Assembly (NCBI GenBank): GCA_001931875.2
Contig: MSJH02000568.1
Span: 1-21,007 of the forward strand
Length of the DNA stretch: 21,007 bases
Source of the DNA: Byssochlamys sp. IMV 00236
Lineage: Eukaryota; Ascomycota; Eurotiomycetes; Eurotiales; Thermoascaceae
Direction of reading: 5' to 3'
Shown in pieces: positions 1 to 11,151 of the stretch. Made by a program: the position numbers and the translations under genes. Under the pieces are notes generated by a model. It was not told where the DNA came from. It saw only the letters and a list, made by a program, of their open reading frames with translations, and did no database searches. Every line of letters begins with the position of its first letter. Positions within the stretch are counted from its first letter, which is position 1.

Positions 1-19
1 GATTTTTATATTTTCAAAA

Positions 20-41
20 TTTTTTTTTTTTTTTTTTTTTT
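20..41. repeat. poly(T) tract, 22 nt
   Basis: Uninterrupted run of T on the plus strand near the left window edge. No gene is seen in positions 1-245 around it. It is the first of four long A/T homopolymers in the window. Confidence 0.9.
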
Positions 42-245
42 CAAGTTCAATTAGGTTTACAAGGCCACGGTCTTTAATTAATGGCGAAAGCTGCTGAATG
101 AGTAGAGATGAATAATTTTATATAATCATATAAATGACAAAGCACTCGATTCGGTGACGGAATGTCTAATGGCAGTGATCTAAAAGATGTTTCTTGCCCA
201 CGTCGACTCTATCATGCAAGGCAATTTTTTTTTTAAAAAAGTTGA

Positions 246-474
246 TCAAAGGTTATCCTTTTCAGGAAGGAAGAGAAAAGCAATAGCAAGCTTGTTTTCA
301 TAATTGTTGTCAATAAAAGTCGAAAACTTGTAAGCTTTTGCAAGTTCTTTGAGCTGCAGCTTAAAAAACTCCTTTTGCCCCACATGCTTCTTGAAAATTT
401 GTCTTAAAATTTCGGAAGATATTATAGTTCACTTTAGGATGCGCCAGCTGATCATGTGTCGACGCATACTTATT
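246..474 (-). pseudogene. Decayed coding fragment, unknown family
   Basis: On the minus strand an open frame begins just after an acceptor-like TTTCTTTGTAG (ending at 475) and reads NKYASTHDQLAHPKVNYNIF and onward. After about 30 codons a single frame change near 370-380 leads into a second open stretch (KLQLKELAKAYKFSTFIDNN and onward) that stops with TGA at 246-248. The amino-acid composition is protein-like in both halves and only one indel is needed to join them. I do not recognise the family. It could be the last exon of a broken hypothetical or transposon-borne gene, or a chance open frame. The flanking 481-830 holds nothing else that I can read as coding. Confidence 0.35.
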
Positions 475-850
475 CTACAAAGAAACGATGTCAGAGGAGA
501 GGCTTAGTTTTTATTATACTATTTATCTCAAAGGTATACTTGTAAAAATGCAACAAGCTTTACTGGGTGAGAAAAGCAGGGGCCTTAAGGGGGAACTTAG
601 AATTTGCACTGAATATGCATTTCGTAAATAATGTTGGTTCAGTTGTTGATCTGTTCTAGGCTTATTCTGTTACGCAATATTCCATTTTTTTTTTTGGTAA
701 TTTGCTCATGTTTTCCCTGACTTGATGCACAGGCTATATACGGAATTGCTTTATTTGGCTTCCGTTCTTTAAATGAAAAATCGTAACGATGGTGACCATG
801 GATAAGAATAAATCAATCAACTAGGTGAATTACTAGTTGTATTTGATGAA

Positions 851-856
851 TTTATT
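851..856 (-). terminator. Possible poly(A) signal for GFA1
   Basis: AATAAA reads on the minus strand 185 nt downstream of the GFA1 stop codon, inside AT-rich sequence with no competing gene. It is a plausible 3'-end signal. In fungi such hexamers are only weakly predictive, so this is a suggestion. Confidence 0.3.
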
Positions 857-1040
857 ATAGGAGGGGGAATATACAAATTGTAACAAAAAATGTGAATTGC
901 TTGAATGAGTAAAAAAAAGCAAAGCTCTAATTTTTTTCAGTTGAGATGTGTAAGAGAAAAACGGAAAAATGAATCTTGAAAGGGTAAAAAAAAAAAAAGA
1001 TTGCTGAAGATGAAGTGAAAAAAACTTGTAAATGGCTTGT

Positions 1041-3400
<2,360 letters not shown>

Positions 3401-3471
3401 GTCGAAAAGAGATGTTTAAAGATGAGAAGAAAAAGAGTAGAAAGTCGAATCCAAATTTCTATTTTTACTCC

Positions 3472-3479
3472 TATTTATA
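3472..3479 (-). promoter_or_regulatory. TATA box candidate for GFA1
   Basis: TATAAATA on the minus strand, about 72 nt upstream of the GFA1 ATG at 3400. It is followed by a pyrimidine-rich leader (CTTTCT, TTTTTCTTCTC), a common arrangement for strongly expressed fungal genes. Placement is inference from motif and distance. Confidence 0.45.
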
Positions 3480-4402
3480 TGATTGAAAAAGGTCTAAATT
3501 CCTTTCCGCGGTTTGACTTCATTTACTTTTTTAGGGTTCCGCGGATATTTTAGGCAGTCTCTATTTTTGATACTATCCAACTAATTTAATTTCCGATTTC
3601 GTTTATTTATATCTGGCCAATGATAAACAACCTATAGATCAGTGGATGAACAGTGCAAGGAATTAAGATAAAATAAGGGACAGTTATTTTTGGACAGACG
3701 GACTAAACACATGTAATTTTAACAACGTGAAGATAAATGAGCGGAGATCAAGACTTGAGAATGTGTGGAAGTAAACCGAAAAAAGGAAATAAAAAGGGTC
3801 ATCACTCATAAAAACAACGATGCATGTTGCTATGAAAATAGCAGTGGTTGCTTATTATAGTCCCCCAGTTTTCTTAGAATTTTGATAGTTTAAACTTTCT
3901 TCACGTGTGAAATCAGGATTTCTTTGTTGTAAACCTGTCCATGTGTAATGCAGCCGATTTGCATTTGAGCCTCGCCCAAGGTTTTCATTTAGTCGAGCAC
4001 GTCACTTTGTATTAGTTACACTCGGACAAACACCAGCGCGGATGATAATTCCCTGACGTTGAGATTTCCTTTTTGTCGTATATCTTCTATACAGAACTTA
4101 TTGTAACATAGCTTTATTAAAAATATAAAAAACTTCCGAGCATTCCACGGCAAAAATAGTGTCAACCTTGAACGACATGGTTGTCATTTAAAAGAATAGA
4201 TGGTAGCTCATCTTGCTCTTTACTACCCATCTCAAGTGCGGTGATTAAAAAGAATAATGAAAACCAGGGCGAGCCGTCACAGTTGAGAAATAAGGGCTCA
4301 GAAGTGATGTAGTCTACCGTTATTTGATTAGCATTGTAGGGCTGTGTTTTCCATAAAAATGACCCACGGCAGCAATTAAAATTAAGTTATCTATTTCTTA
4401 GG
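3480..4402. other. GFA1 upstream region, no gene seen
   Basis: No open frame or recognisable coding tract on either strand. It contains an E-box CACGTG at 3902-3907 and scattered CCGCGG-containing sequence near 3505-3543. It probably includes the remaining GFA1 promoter. Nothing else can be supported. Confidence 0.4.
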
Positions 4403-4979
4403 TCAATGCAAGAACAAATCGCGTTGTAATCTCAGACACTTCTTGAACAAGTGCATGATATCGACGTAAATCTTACAATGGTCTTTATAGTACGTGCTTG
4501 GAGTTGATATACAAGTGGTTTTTTGAATCTATTTGTGTACTGGAATTTAAATGAATTCAAAGCTTAAAAAAAGCACAATGGTAAAGATTGTTTATTTACC
4601 CTTTTTTTTTATGCATAACTTAAAACTTCTTTATGTGTAATTTATAAACTTATAATTATACAACTCAGAGTAAAGGCCATTGTAATACATTTGCATGATT
4701 TTATTTAAAGGTTTACTTCCTATTAATATTGATCTAACTATATAAAGTAACTGTTAGCGTTAGAGCAGTTTAGGAAGTTTGATTCAATGGTAACTTACCA
4801 TCCAAGTAACTGTTAAAATAATTCCTTGAAGAGGTGAGCTTATTAGATGGGACATCATCTTCTTTTCTATCACTAGCTTCCTATGATGAGAAAGCTGACT
4901 GGTTGTTATTAGTCGCATTGAGCCGATAGTCCTCAGCAAAATCCCAGTCACTATCGTCAAACACGTAATCTTTATACAT
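4403..4979 (-). pseudogene. Decayed gene start, unknown mucoralean-type protein
   Basis: The minus strand has ATG at 4979 followed by an acidic, protein-like frame (MYKDYVFDDSDWDFAEDYRL and onward). A TAG interrupts it at 4881-4883, and the same frame then continues to a good donor, G|GTAAGT, at 4799/4798. Downstream, an acceptor-like CTAACAG is followed by short protein-like stretches, one around MQMYYNGLYSELYNYKF and a last one at 4403-4528 (KDHCKIYVDIMHLFKKCLRL, ending TGA). Taken together this looks like the 5' part of a multi-exon gene that has decayed through stops and frame changes. I do not recognise the domain. The first exon is the most convincing part; the join to the 4403-4528 piece is inference. 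Confidence 0.4.
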
Positions 4980-5302
4980 GGAGCTCAAACCTTGTTCTTC
5001 TTTATGTGATCAGCTTAATAATTTCAAATACTGCAACAACCTTCCGTTTCCTAAGAACACAAAGGGTCTCATACTTTTTTTTTATTCATCTTGCGTTCTT
5101 TTATGTAAAATTGACAAGGTCTCGTTTATTTTAAAATATCATATGAACAGTATATACAATGCGCTGTTAAAGCACCAAAACTAATATCAAAGTCATATAA
5201 ACTAAACCAGCCTTTATTTATTTGTGGAGAGTGCACAGCTAAATAAGCACATCGGCAAAGTGGTTCTTGTCTGTGAAAGGGGAGTATATAAAAGCCACGG
5301 AT

Positions 5303-5497
5303 CTATTGGATCCATGGAACAACTTTCTCAACATCACTGGCTTTACCAAGAGCTCTTTTAACAGCGTGTTTGGTTAACAGACACTCATCAATCATCCAAT
5401 ATATCATTTGTTTCCATGTCCAGTTTCCCTTGGTCAATAATTGTTTTGTTGTCCCAAGTAGCAGTGTAAGATCAATGGAGCTCGGATATTTTGTCTG
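5303..5497 (-). pseudogene. Decayed coding fragment, 64 codons, unknown
   Basis: Open minus-strand frame without a convincing start, bounded by TGA at 5498-5500 and TAG at 5303-5305. Its composition is strongly protein-like (LLLGTTKQLLTKGNWTWKQM, then YWMIDECLLTKHAVKRALGK and VEKVVPWIQ). Its strand matches the remnants on both sides, so it may be an exon of one of them. Family not recognised. A chance open frame of this length is possible but the composition argues against it. Confidence 0.35.
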
Positions 5498-5906
5498 TCA
5501 TATGATATCCTCACTAATGACAAGCCGGAGAGTCAGTTATTTGTATCTTCAAACCATTTACTATTACTCATGTTTTTATTTTAGTGTTGCGAATAGAAGG
5601 GAAGAGATATTCAAAAATAGATCCATTACATGTAAATAATCATTTACAGAGAAAATAGGAAGGATACTTTTAGTCAACATAGTGAGATGGATCTGTATGA
5701 GGCTTAAACTAGTACGGACAAACCTCAAGGGTTAAGCCTTCAATTCCGCGGTAGTATTCCGTTACCTTGGAAGCAGCTATTACACCTCTGGGCTTAATGT
5801 AGCTATAACTACACAGGATTGCTTATTATTTTTTTGGTGAATAGACTAGTACTGGATAACGAGGGTCCCCTTTCTTTTGGTTCCGGTGATGGGAGCTGTC
5901 TTCGCT
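5498..5906. other. Intergenic or remnant sequence, nothing identified
   Basis: Between two coding-like remnants. Short open stretches occur on both strands but none has a coherent composition or splice context that I can defend. Confidence 0.4.
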
Positions 5907-6249
5907 CTACAAAATCGTCCGAGCCCTTTTGCCTTCTTCACGTAGTCTAAAAAGAATACGCACTAAAATTCAACGTTGTTGCCATATTACGGTTCCAAAG
6001 ACGGTGTTGAAGAGCTTCAGCTGTTTTAGTCGTGGTCTTTAAACAGTTTTAATTTTTGCACCGACTTGCATACAGAAAAGCTTTTACCTTAAATGGCCAT
6101 GACATGTGTTACAGTGGGAGGTACTTTTCTCTTTCAGAAGCTCTAGGGCTTTGTGCTTCCTTAAACTTTTCAACCTCACTATTTTTACAGGCAGGGCAGA
6201 ATACGACGCTGTGGCTTTCATCCAATAGCAGCGATTGAGCTTTTAACTG
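5907..6249 (-). pseudogene. Zinc-ribbon remnant resembling TnpB/Fanzor-type C-terminus
   Basis: Minus strand, open from 6249: the frame reads DESHSVVFCPACKNSEVEKF and on to EREKYLP, where TAA (6109-6111) cuts it. One base of frame change restores HCNTCHGHLR up to a GTAA donor at 6087. After an intron-like gap the sequence encodes HRLWNRNMATTLN (about 5970-6005), and after a second frame change ILFRLREEGKRARTIL before TAG at 5907-5909. The order CxxC, CxxC, W-N-R-N-M-A-T, then a basic tail, resembles the zinc ribbon and third RuvC motif (R-D-x-N-A-A-x-N-I) at the end of IS605/IS607 TnpB and Fanzor proteins. The Asp expected in that motif is Asn here. The family link is inference from motif order; the decay is directly visible. 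Confidence 0.4.
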
Positions 6250-6606
6250 CTATGACCTTTAGAGGTAGTTATATGAAGAAAAATGAAGAAAAAACGTACT
6301 GACAACATTTTTTTATATAGTTGTCTTTTACGTGTCGTTGATGCAACCAGTTTTAACTTGATCAGCTTTGATACAATGTTTTGCGTTTGAAACTAGAATG
6401 CTTTGAGCTCAATAGAAAGTTTGTGTTATCAGTAGAAGCTTTTGATCATCGATATGCAAATCGTAGAAAAAAGCTGTTGTAGATATAAAAGTTAAACTTG
6501 TTGTGGATTTATATTCTTTGCATGCCAATGTACTGTAGAAAAAATCTTTATAGGTGACGGATTCAGCCTTATTATTCTTTATATAAAAATAAGTATACAT
6601 AATATT

Positions 6607-7405
6607 TCATCCTTTAGGAAAGAATAAAGGTCCAAGGTTAACCATGCCTGCTTTATCTTTCTCTTCTGTTAAGCAAAGAATTGAGAGATTGACCATAAAC
6701 AAGAACGAACTGAGAAAACAGGATGACTTGAATCTATTTTCAATTAAAGTGGAATCGTGTTCCTTTTTTAACTCCATCGCCATTTTAGACGTTTCCTTCA
6801 ACAGCTTCTTCATTTTCCAGTAAAACTGGAGAAAGTTTGGGATAGCTTCCAGCTTGTCATCAATATCCGGTTTTATTTCAAGAAAGTCTTCTAACCAGAG
6901 TTCGTAAATGGTTTCTTCAGGTGCAAGTAACGTACTACATAAATAGACAGCTCTGTCAGTAGAATGGATAAAAAGAACTTTAATTTTCTGGAAAGCTACA
7001 AGTAATCCATACTGATAATTATCGGCAACTGTTTTCAATATGGTCAAAGTGCCAAACGAGCTCTTATGATGATTAAATTTGGGTTTTGACTGATCAGTGG
7101 ATCCAAAATGCGACGAGGTTTCGAGAAGAATAAATGTTGTTAACCAATTGCATATTGGATATGACGCGTCATTAAATACTACAGGCTACAGATGCCATGA
7201 GTCAGTGTTGTGTACTTTGTAATAATATCGACTAGAAAAGTTGACCTTGGCCTGTGCGCGAAATATATTGATTATATTACGTTAAAGGTATACCATATTC
7301 GATATAAATGTAGAAATATGACATCAGGTTTCTTATTTTCTCTTCCTTCTTCAAGTCTTCATTAAGCTTACGTTTCACACCCGTACTACTGTTTTCATAT
7401 GTATC
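6607..7405 (-). pseudogene. Long decayed coding remnant abutting the Tc1 element
   Basis: Minus strand. Directly at the transposon edge an open frame (7277-7405) reads STGVKRKLNEDLKKEEKIRN then LMSYFYIYIEYG, ending near a G|GTATAC donor at 7293. After an acceptor GCGCACAG (exon from 7251) the frame AKVNFSSRYYYKVHNTDSWH runs into TAG at 7186-7188. It then stays open for 192 codons to TGA at 6607, including FGTLTILKTVADNYQYGLLV, LFIHSTDRAVYLCSTLLAPE and IYELWLEDFLEIKPDIDDKL. The last part (after ENRFKSS) looks like non-coding read-through. The splice phases of the two pieces do not match, so at least one indel is needed besides the stop. The style is that of dispersed hypothetical genes in mucoralean genomes; no function can be assigned. 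Confidence 0.45.
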
Positions 7406-7408
7406 ATA

Positions 7409-7455
7409 CAGTCTTTCCATATCAACAAGTCGCATTTTAAGATTTTATTTGTCGC
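7409..7455 (+). repeat. Left terminal inverted repeat, 47 bp
   Basis: Matches the reverse complement of 8824-8870 at 46 of 47 positions; the one mismatch is T at 7448 against C. It starts with CAGTC and contains CATATCAACAAGTCGC. The decamer GTCGCATTTT occurs at 7429-7438 inside the repeat and again at 7451-7460 across its inner edge. Confidence 0.95.
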
Positions 7456-7488
7456 ATTTTTTTCCTGGTTGTCGTTCTAGTATTTTAA

Positions 7489-8588
7489 ATGAGCAATTTC
7501 AATCGAGTAGTGTTTGAGGACGGAAAAGGAGGATTAAGAGATGAAGAAGGTGTCGAACTGATGGAGGTGGACGAACTTGATGTACAAGTAAAGAAATTAG
7601 TTACGATGGAATATTATTTGAATCAACAGTTTGATATCGAAGTTGAGACGTTAGAGAGCGAGGAGAAGCCTGCCGTGAATACTGATCTTAAAAAGAAGAA
7701 AAAGAATTACACGATTTATTCTGAACACGACAAAATGAATTATATTCTTCGATCAACATTGAACAAGCCTTGAAGCAGTTAACTACTAAGTTTGATGACT
7801 TGCAGGTTGGGAAACCAGCAGTTCATGAGTTTATTAGGGATGATATGGGATTCACCTTCAAAAGAGCTGCTTTTCATAGCTTCAAAAGAAATGACGGGGG
7901 TGCTATTGAAGCACGATATGAATAGGCTAAGAAAATCGTGGAATCAGACACGAGTTTTCTTAAAAACCGTGTATTTATTGATGAGTCTGGCTTCCATATA
8001 AACATGAATCGTAGTGGTGCGTGGGCACGAAAAGGAGAAACTCCAGTTGTGAAGGTTGAAAACACTAGGGCTGTCTCCCATACTATCTTAGGTGCAATTT
8101 TAGCCTATGCAGTTGTGAACATCAGCATTCGAATACCCAGTGTACCTACCACTCAACTTGTTCCAGTAGAAGTTGGCAAAAAGAGAAAACTTGGCAACGA
8201 AAAAACTTAAAAACCAAAACCAAAAGGAACTACTACAGACCATTACTTGCGCTTCTTAAGCGATACTCTTGATATTTTGGATGATTATAAATATATGCAG
8301 AGCTCGTATATCATTATGGATAACGTCCCTATACACAAGCGAGCTAATATTCAAGAAATGATTGCAAATCGAGGATACAAATGCGTGTAACTGCCACCTT
8401 ATTCCCCTGAATTAAATCCTATGGAGCGATTCTGGTCAGCTGTTAAGAGTAAGCTCAAGAGATATCAGATTATCGAGGAGGAAACTCTGCAAGACCGTAT
8501 CACTGAAGCGTGTAGCCAAATTTCTCAGATTCATCTTTATGGTTTTGATAAGCATTCCCATTCGCGCTTACAAGATTGGTTTGAATAA
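7489..8588 (+). pseudogene. DD34E Tc1/mariner transposase, inactivated
   Basis: DDE transposase that would cut and paste the element. ATG at 7489 opens an acidic N-terminal part of about 85 codons (MSNFNRVVFEDGKGG and onward). The frame changes near 7740-7746, and from there one frame runs to TAA at 8586-8588 through three in-frame stops: TAG 7923-7925, TAA 8208-8210 and TAA 8388-8390. Catalytic landmarks are visible: VFIDESGFH (first Asp), YIIMDNVPIHK (second Asp) and LPPYSPELNPMERFW (Glu). Thirty-four positions lie between the second Asp and the Glu, counting the stop as one, hence DD34E. Total length about 366 codons is normal for the family. The amount of decay suggests an old insertion, although the terminal repeats are well preserved. 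Confidence 0.93.
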
Positions 8589-8644
8589 AAAAGCCATTTA
8601 AGATCTTTCTGACAAGCAAGATCTGAAAAAAACTACTTGTCTGG

Positions 8645-8676
<32 letters not shown>
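8645..8676. repeat. poly(A) tract, 32 nt
   Basis: Uninterrupted A run inside the Tc1 element, downstream of the transposase stop. It makes a spurious Lys-rich reading frame. It is not a retroposon tail, because the element continues to an inverted repeat. Confidence 0.95.
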
Positions 8677-8677
<1 letters not shown>

Positions 8678-8823
8678 ATTGCCTACGTTTGGCTGCGTTT
8701 ATGCCTGCACCAAATTTTCAAAAAGATTTCGACAAAAACCTTATAACTTTTCCGGACAGACTGTATTGTCTGAAATAAGCGTGACTCGGAGAGCCCTTTA
8801 CCATATCTTTCGTCCTCACTACA

Positions 8824-8870
8824 GCGACAAGTAAAATCTTAAAATGCGACTTGTTGATATGGAAAGACTG
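8824..8870 (-). repeat. Right terminal inverted repeat, 47 bp
   Basis: Inverted copy of 7409-7455 with one mismatch (position 8831). Ends GACTG at 8870, followed by the TA target duplication. The second decamer copy of the left arm is only partly kept here (GTCGC). Confidence 0.95.
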
Positions 8871-9017
8871 TATCTACTAATTGAATGTTTCCAATATTAT
8901 TGCTCACCACTTTTGTCTTTGCTCGGCCCGCAAACATAAATTAAATCCCCGTAGCTTTTTTTGACCTGTCAGTTTTTTTTTACTATTTTTTATCTTCTTC
9001 CCTTGTCATAAACAGCC
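8871..9017 (+). promoter_or_regulatory. Presumed TIM9 promoter/leader, truncated by transposon
   Basis: Only about 147 bp separate the Tc1 element from the TIM9 ATG. The segment has T-rich tracts (8957-8963, 8972-8980) and a pyrimidine-rich leader TATCTTCTTCCC just before CATAAACAGCCATGG. No clear TATA box. The core promoter must lie here or inside the transposon; this is inference from spacing. Confidence 0.4.
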
Positions 9018-9444
9018 ATGGACTTTTCCCGTTTCAACCAAGCAGAGCAAGCTCAAATCGCAGCCATGATTGAGCACAAGCAGGTTATTTGATTCAAACA
9101 ACAATGGCCATTTCTATAATGCTAACATTATATAACTAGATGCGTGATTTCATGAAGCTTTACAGCAGCTTGGTTCAACGTTGTTTTGACGATTGTACAA
9201 ATGATTTCACCACAAAGTCATTAAATAGCAAAGAAGTAAGACACATATGTTGTACTTTATTGGTTGCTAAACAAAAGTTTTGTAGGAGAGTTGTGTAAAT
9301 AAATGTGCAGATAAATTCTTCAAGCACTCTGAACGAGTTGGTGCTCGTTTTGCTGAACTTAGTCAAAATGTAAGCTAATCTGTTGATGTAATATTTGCTT
9401 ACAATAATAACAATAAATAATAGATGACTCCTCCTGGACAATAA
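9018..9444 (+). CDS. TIM9: Mitochondrial import small Tim chaperone Tim9
   Basis: Small chaperone of the mitochondrial intermembrane space that, with Tim10, escorts hydrophobic carrier precursors from the TOM complex to the TIM22 complex. Four exons join in phase (9018-9083, 9140-9235, 9286-9369, 9424-9444) to give 88 aa, the usual length. The protein starts [13 protein letters not shown], and exon 2 begins [19 protein letters not shown]. The twin CX3C motifs are C-FDD-C and [21 protein letters not shown] follows. All four Cys needed for the two disulfides are present and the spacing fits Tim9 better than Tim8, 10 or 13. The first intron has a weaker GTTATT donor; the others are GTAAG. The start is the only ATG giving the conserved N-terminal helix. 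The transposon right end lies 147 bp upstream. Confidence 0.95.
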
Positions 9445-9650
9445 AAATACGTACTAGACGATATACACACATTTATATAAATTGAATCAATGATCATTAT
9501 GACGCTTTTTTTTGGGGGGTATATATTTCTGCTATTCTTTTCTGATAATCTCTGAGAAAGAAGGGGGGAAAAAGGGAAGAGAAAGAGAGAAGGGGAATAG
9601 TGTGAAATAAGAATAAGACAAGGAGGAATCTAAATGTTTGTGTGAATGTA

Positions 9651-11098
9651 TCATGTAGATAAAGGCCTTCGACATGTTGGGCAAGTAGGTTTAGATACGT
9701 GATGCTGAATCCATGAATGTAAGCATTGACTATCAAAAGAAGGGTTAATATATGTTGAATGTATTGGGTATAAGAAAGTATTTACAGATGAAACAGGTGT
9801 CCACAGGCAAGTTTTGTTGCAGTCTTCATCTTTTCACGACATATTGCACAATCATCATTTAATTTTGATAACTCTTCAGGTGATGCGTCAACATATCTAA
9901 TGACGAGATCAGCAAGATGCAGCAATAAAGATATATAAAATTACCTTTGTCTGATATAAGCCATAGCCCTCCATCTTTCCCTGTAAATGGTGATCTTGTT
10001 ATGCAATGTCTTTAATACACTTCTCACGTTTAAAAATAAGACAATATCAACTAGCCCAAAGGAGATTCCATGCATCCACTAGGATTATATAATTAAGAAT
10101 GAAGTGACATTTCATTAGATTGTACTTACCATGAGTTGAAGATATTGTAATAAGGTGCAAGCCAGTATTAATACATCAGCACTCAATTCTGTATAATAAT
10201 TTATCCATCTTTTACTTTCGAAGCCATTTTCAATCCATTGATCGAGTAAGTGTGTGATATATTTGATAAGAACTTGTACTGTATCTAATACGACAGGCAA
10301 AAACTATTACTCAGAGTGTCAGTCTATGATAATAATAGATCACTTGCCCCTTACCTCCAATGTAAGAAATGCTAATGAAGTTGGGAATAAATAAAGTGAT
10401 CCAAGATACCAAATGATGTTACTGAGTAAAATGGTTGATAATAATATGATGATTTTGTAATATTTATGTATCGAAACAAAGGCAATGGTTGTAAGCTATG
10501 CACAGTCGTAAGCATCAAGACATAAGGTAGAATCGATACTTACATTATCCAATCGATCTCTACTTAGTAAACTGAATATTCGCATAAACCCTAAAATTCC
10601 AATCCACATGGACAATCTTAATATATGTCGCCACACTGGATCCATTACTGCTCCAATGAATATCATTTTAAATAATAGAAAGTTGAGCATCCTGTCATAC
10701 ATATGCTAAACATATTATTAAAACAACTGTTTATCATATACATTATACACATACTTGACTCTCTATTGGCCATAGTTCTCCAAATACCCATTTTATGATG
10801 CATCTTCCAATCAATAGCGATCCACAAATACTCATGTTGACATGGGCCTATGTTTGAATAAGTATGCAATAATGTACATGTACATGTTTTTTACCAATAA
10901 ACTAATCTTTCTTGATTCAACATGGGCAAAATAGGCCATAATATAACTCTTATTACAAGTAATTGAAGTATTTGTGAATGGCTTTGAGTAACATGATGCC
11001 CAAATATCAGATAGTAGAAATGACTTTAAGGTGATTATAAAGGAGACGACAAAACTAACTGTTGATACAGCTGCGTAAGTTGAAATATTGTATTTCAT
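9651..11098 (-). CDS. gp78/AMFR-like multi-pass membrane RING-H2 E3 ubiquitin ligase
   Basis: Likely an ER membrane ubiquitin ligase of the Hrd1/gp78 group acting in ER-associated degradation (inferred from family). Eight exons join in phase (10895-11098, 10755-10847, 10544-10705, 10355-10495, 10130-10303, 9945-10078, 9786-9896, 9651-9729) to give 365 aa. About seven hydrophobic segments occupy residues 9-300, including WIGILGFMRIFSLLSRDRLD, IIILLSTILLSNIIWYLGSL and VLDTVQVLIKYITHLLDQW. A RING-H2 finger (about 317-360) reads C-AI-C, x11, C-G-H-LF-H-LQ-C, x13, C-PT-C. The phrase ASPEELSKLNDDCAICREKM fits gp78/AMFR better than Hrd1. The protein ends five residues after the last RING segment, so the CUE and p97-binding tail of animal gp78 are absent. 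It converges with TIM9 (206 bp between stops) and starts 66 bp after the formin stop. Confidence 0.88.
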
Positions 11099-11111
11099 AA
11101 AGAAGAAGAAG

Positions 11112-11149
<38 letters not shown>
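11112..11149. repeat. poly(A) tract, 38 nt, in the formin-ligase gap
   Basis: Uninterrupted A on the plus strand, hence T38 on the coding strand of the ligase, preceded there by a CTT repeat and ending about 13 nt before its ATG. It fills most of the 66-bp gap between the formin stop and the ligase start. Poly(dA:dT) tracts repel nucleosomes in fungi, so it may serve as the ligase promoter element (inference). Confidence 0.9.

Positions 11150-11151
<2 letters not shown>

Larger units (their letters stand above)
7409..8870 (+). mobile_element. Tc1/mariner-type DNA transposon, complete ends, dead transposase
   Basis: A 1462-bp element that begins CAGTCTTTCC at 7409 and ends GGAAAGACTG at 8870. 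TA dinucleotides flank it at 7407-7408 and 8871-8872, the expected target duplication of the IS630-Tc1-mariner superfamily. The termini are long near-perfect inverted repeats. The single transposase gene (7489-8588) is in the plus direction and is inactivated. An A32 tract and about 150 bp of non-coding sequence separate it from the right repeat. The element sits against the decayed minus-strand gene on its left and ends 147 bp before the TIM9 start codon on its right. Intact ends with a dead gene mean it could only move in trans. Confidence 0.92.

Noticed and set aside
8645..8676. A32 tract as the tail of a LINE or processed pseudogene
   Set aside because: It lies inside a Tc1 element that continues to a matching inverted repeat and TA duplication.
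8637..8834. Lys-rich 65-codon frame
   Set aside because: Starts by translating the A32 tract and runs into the right inverted repeat of the transposon; no independent support.
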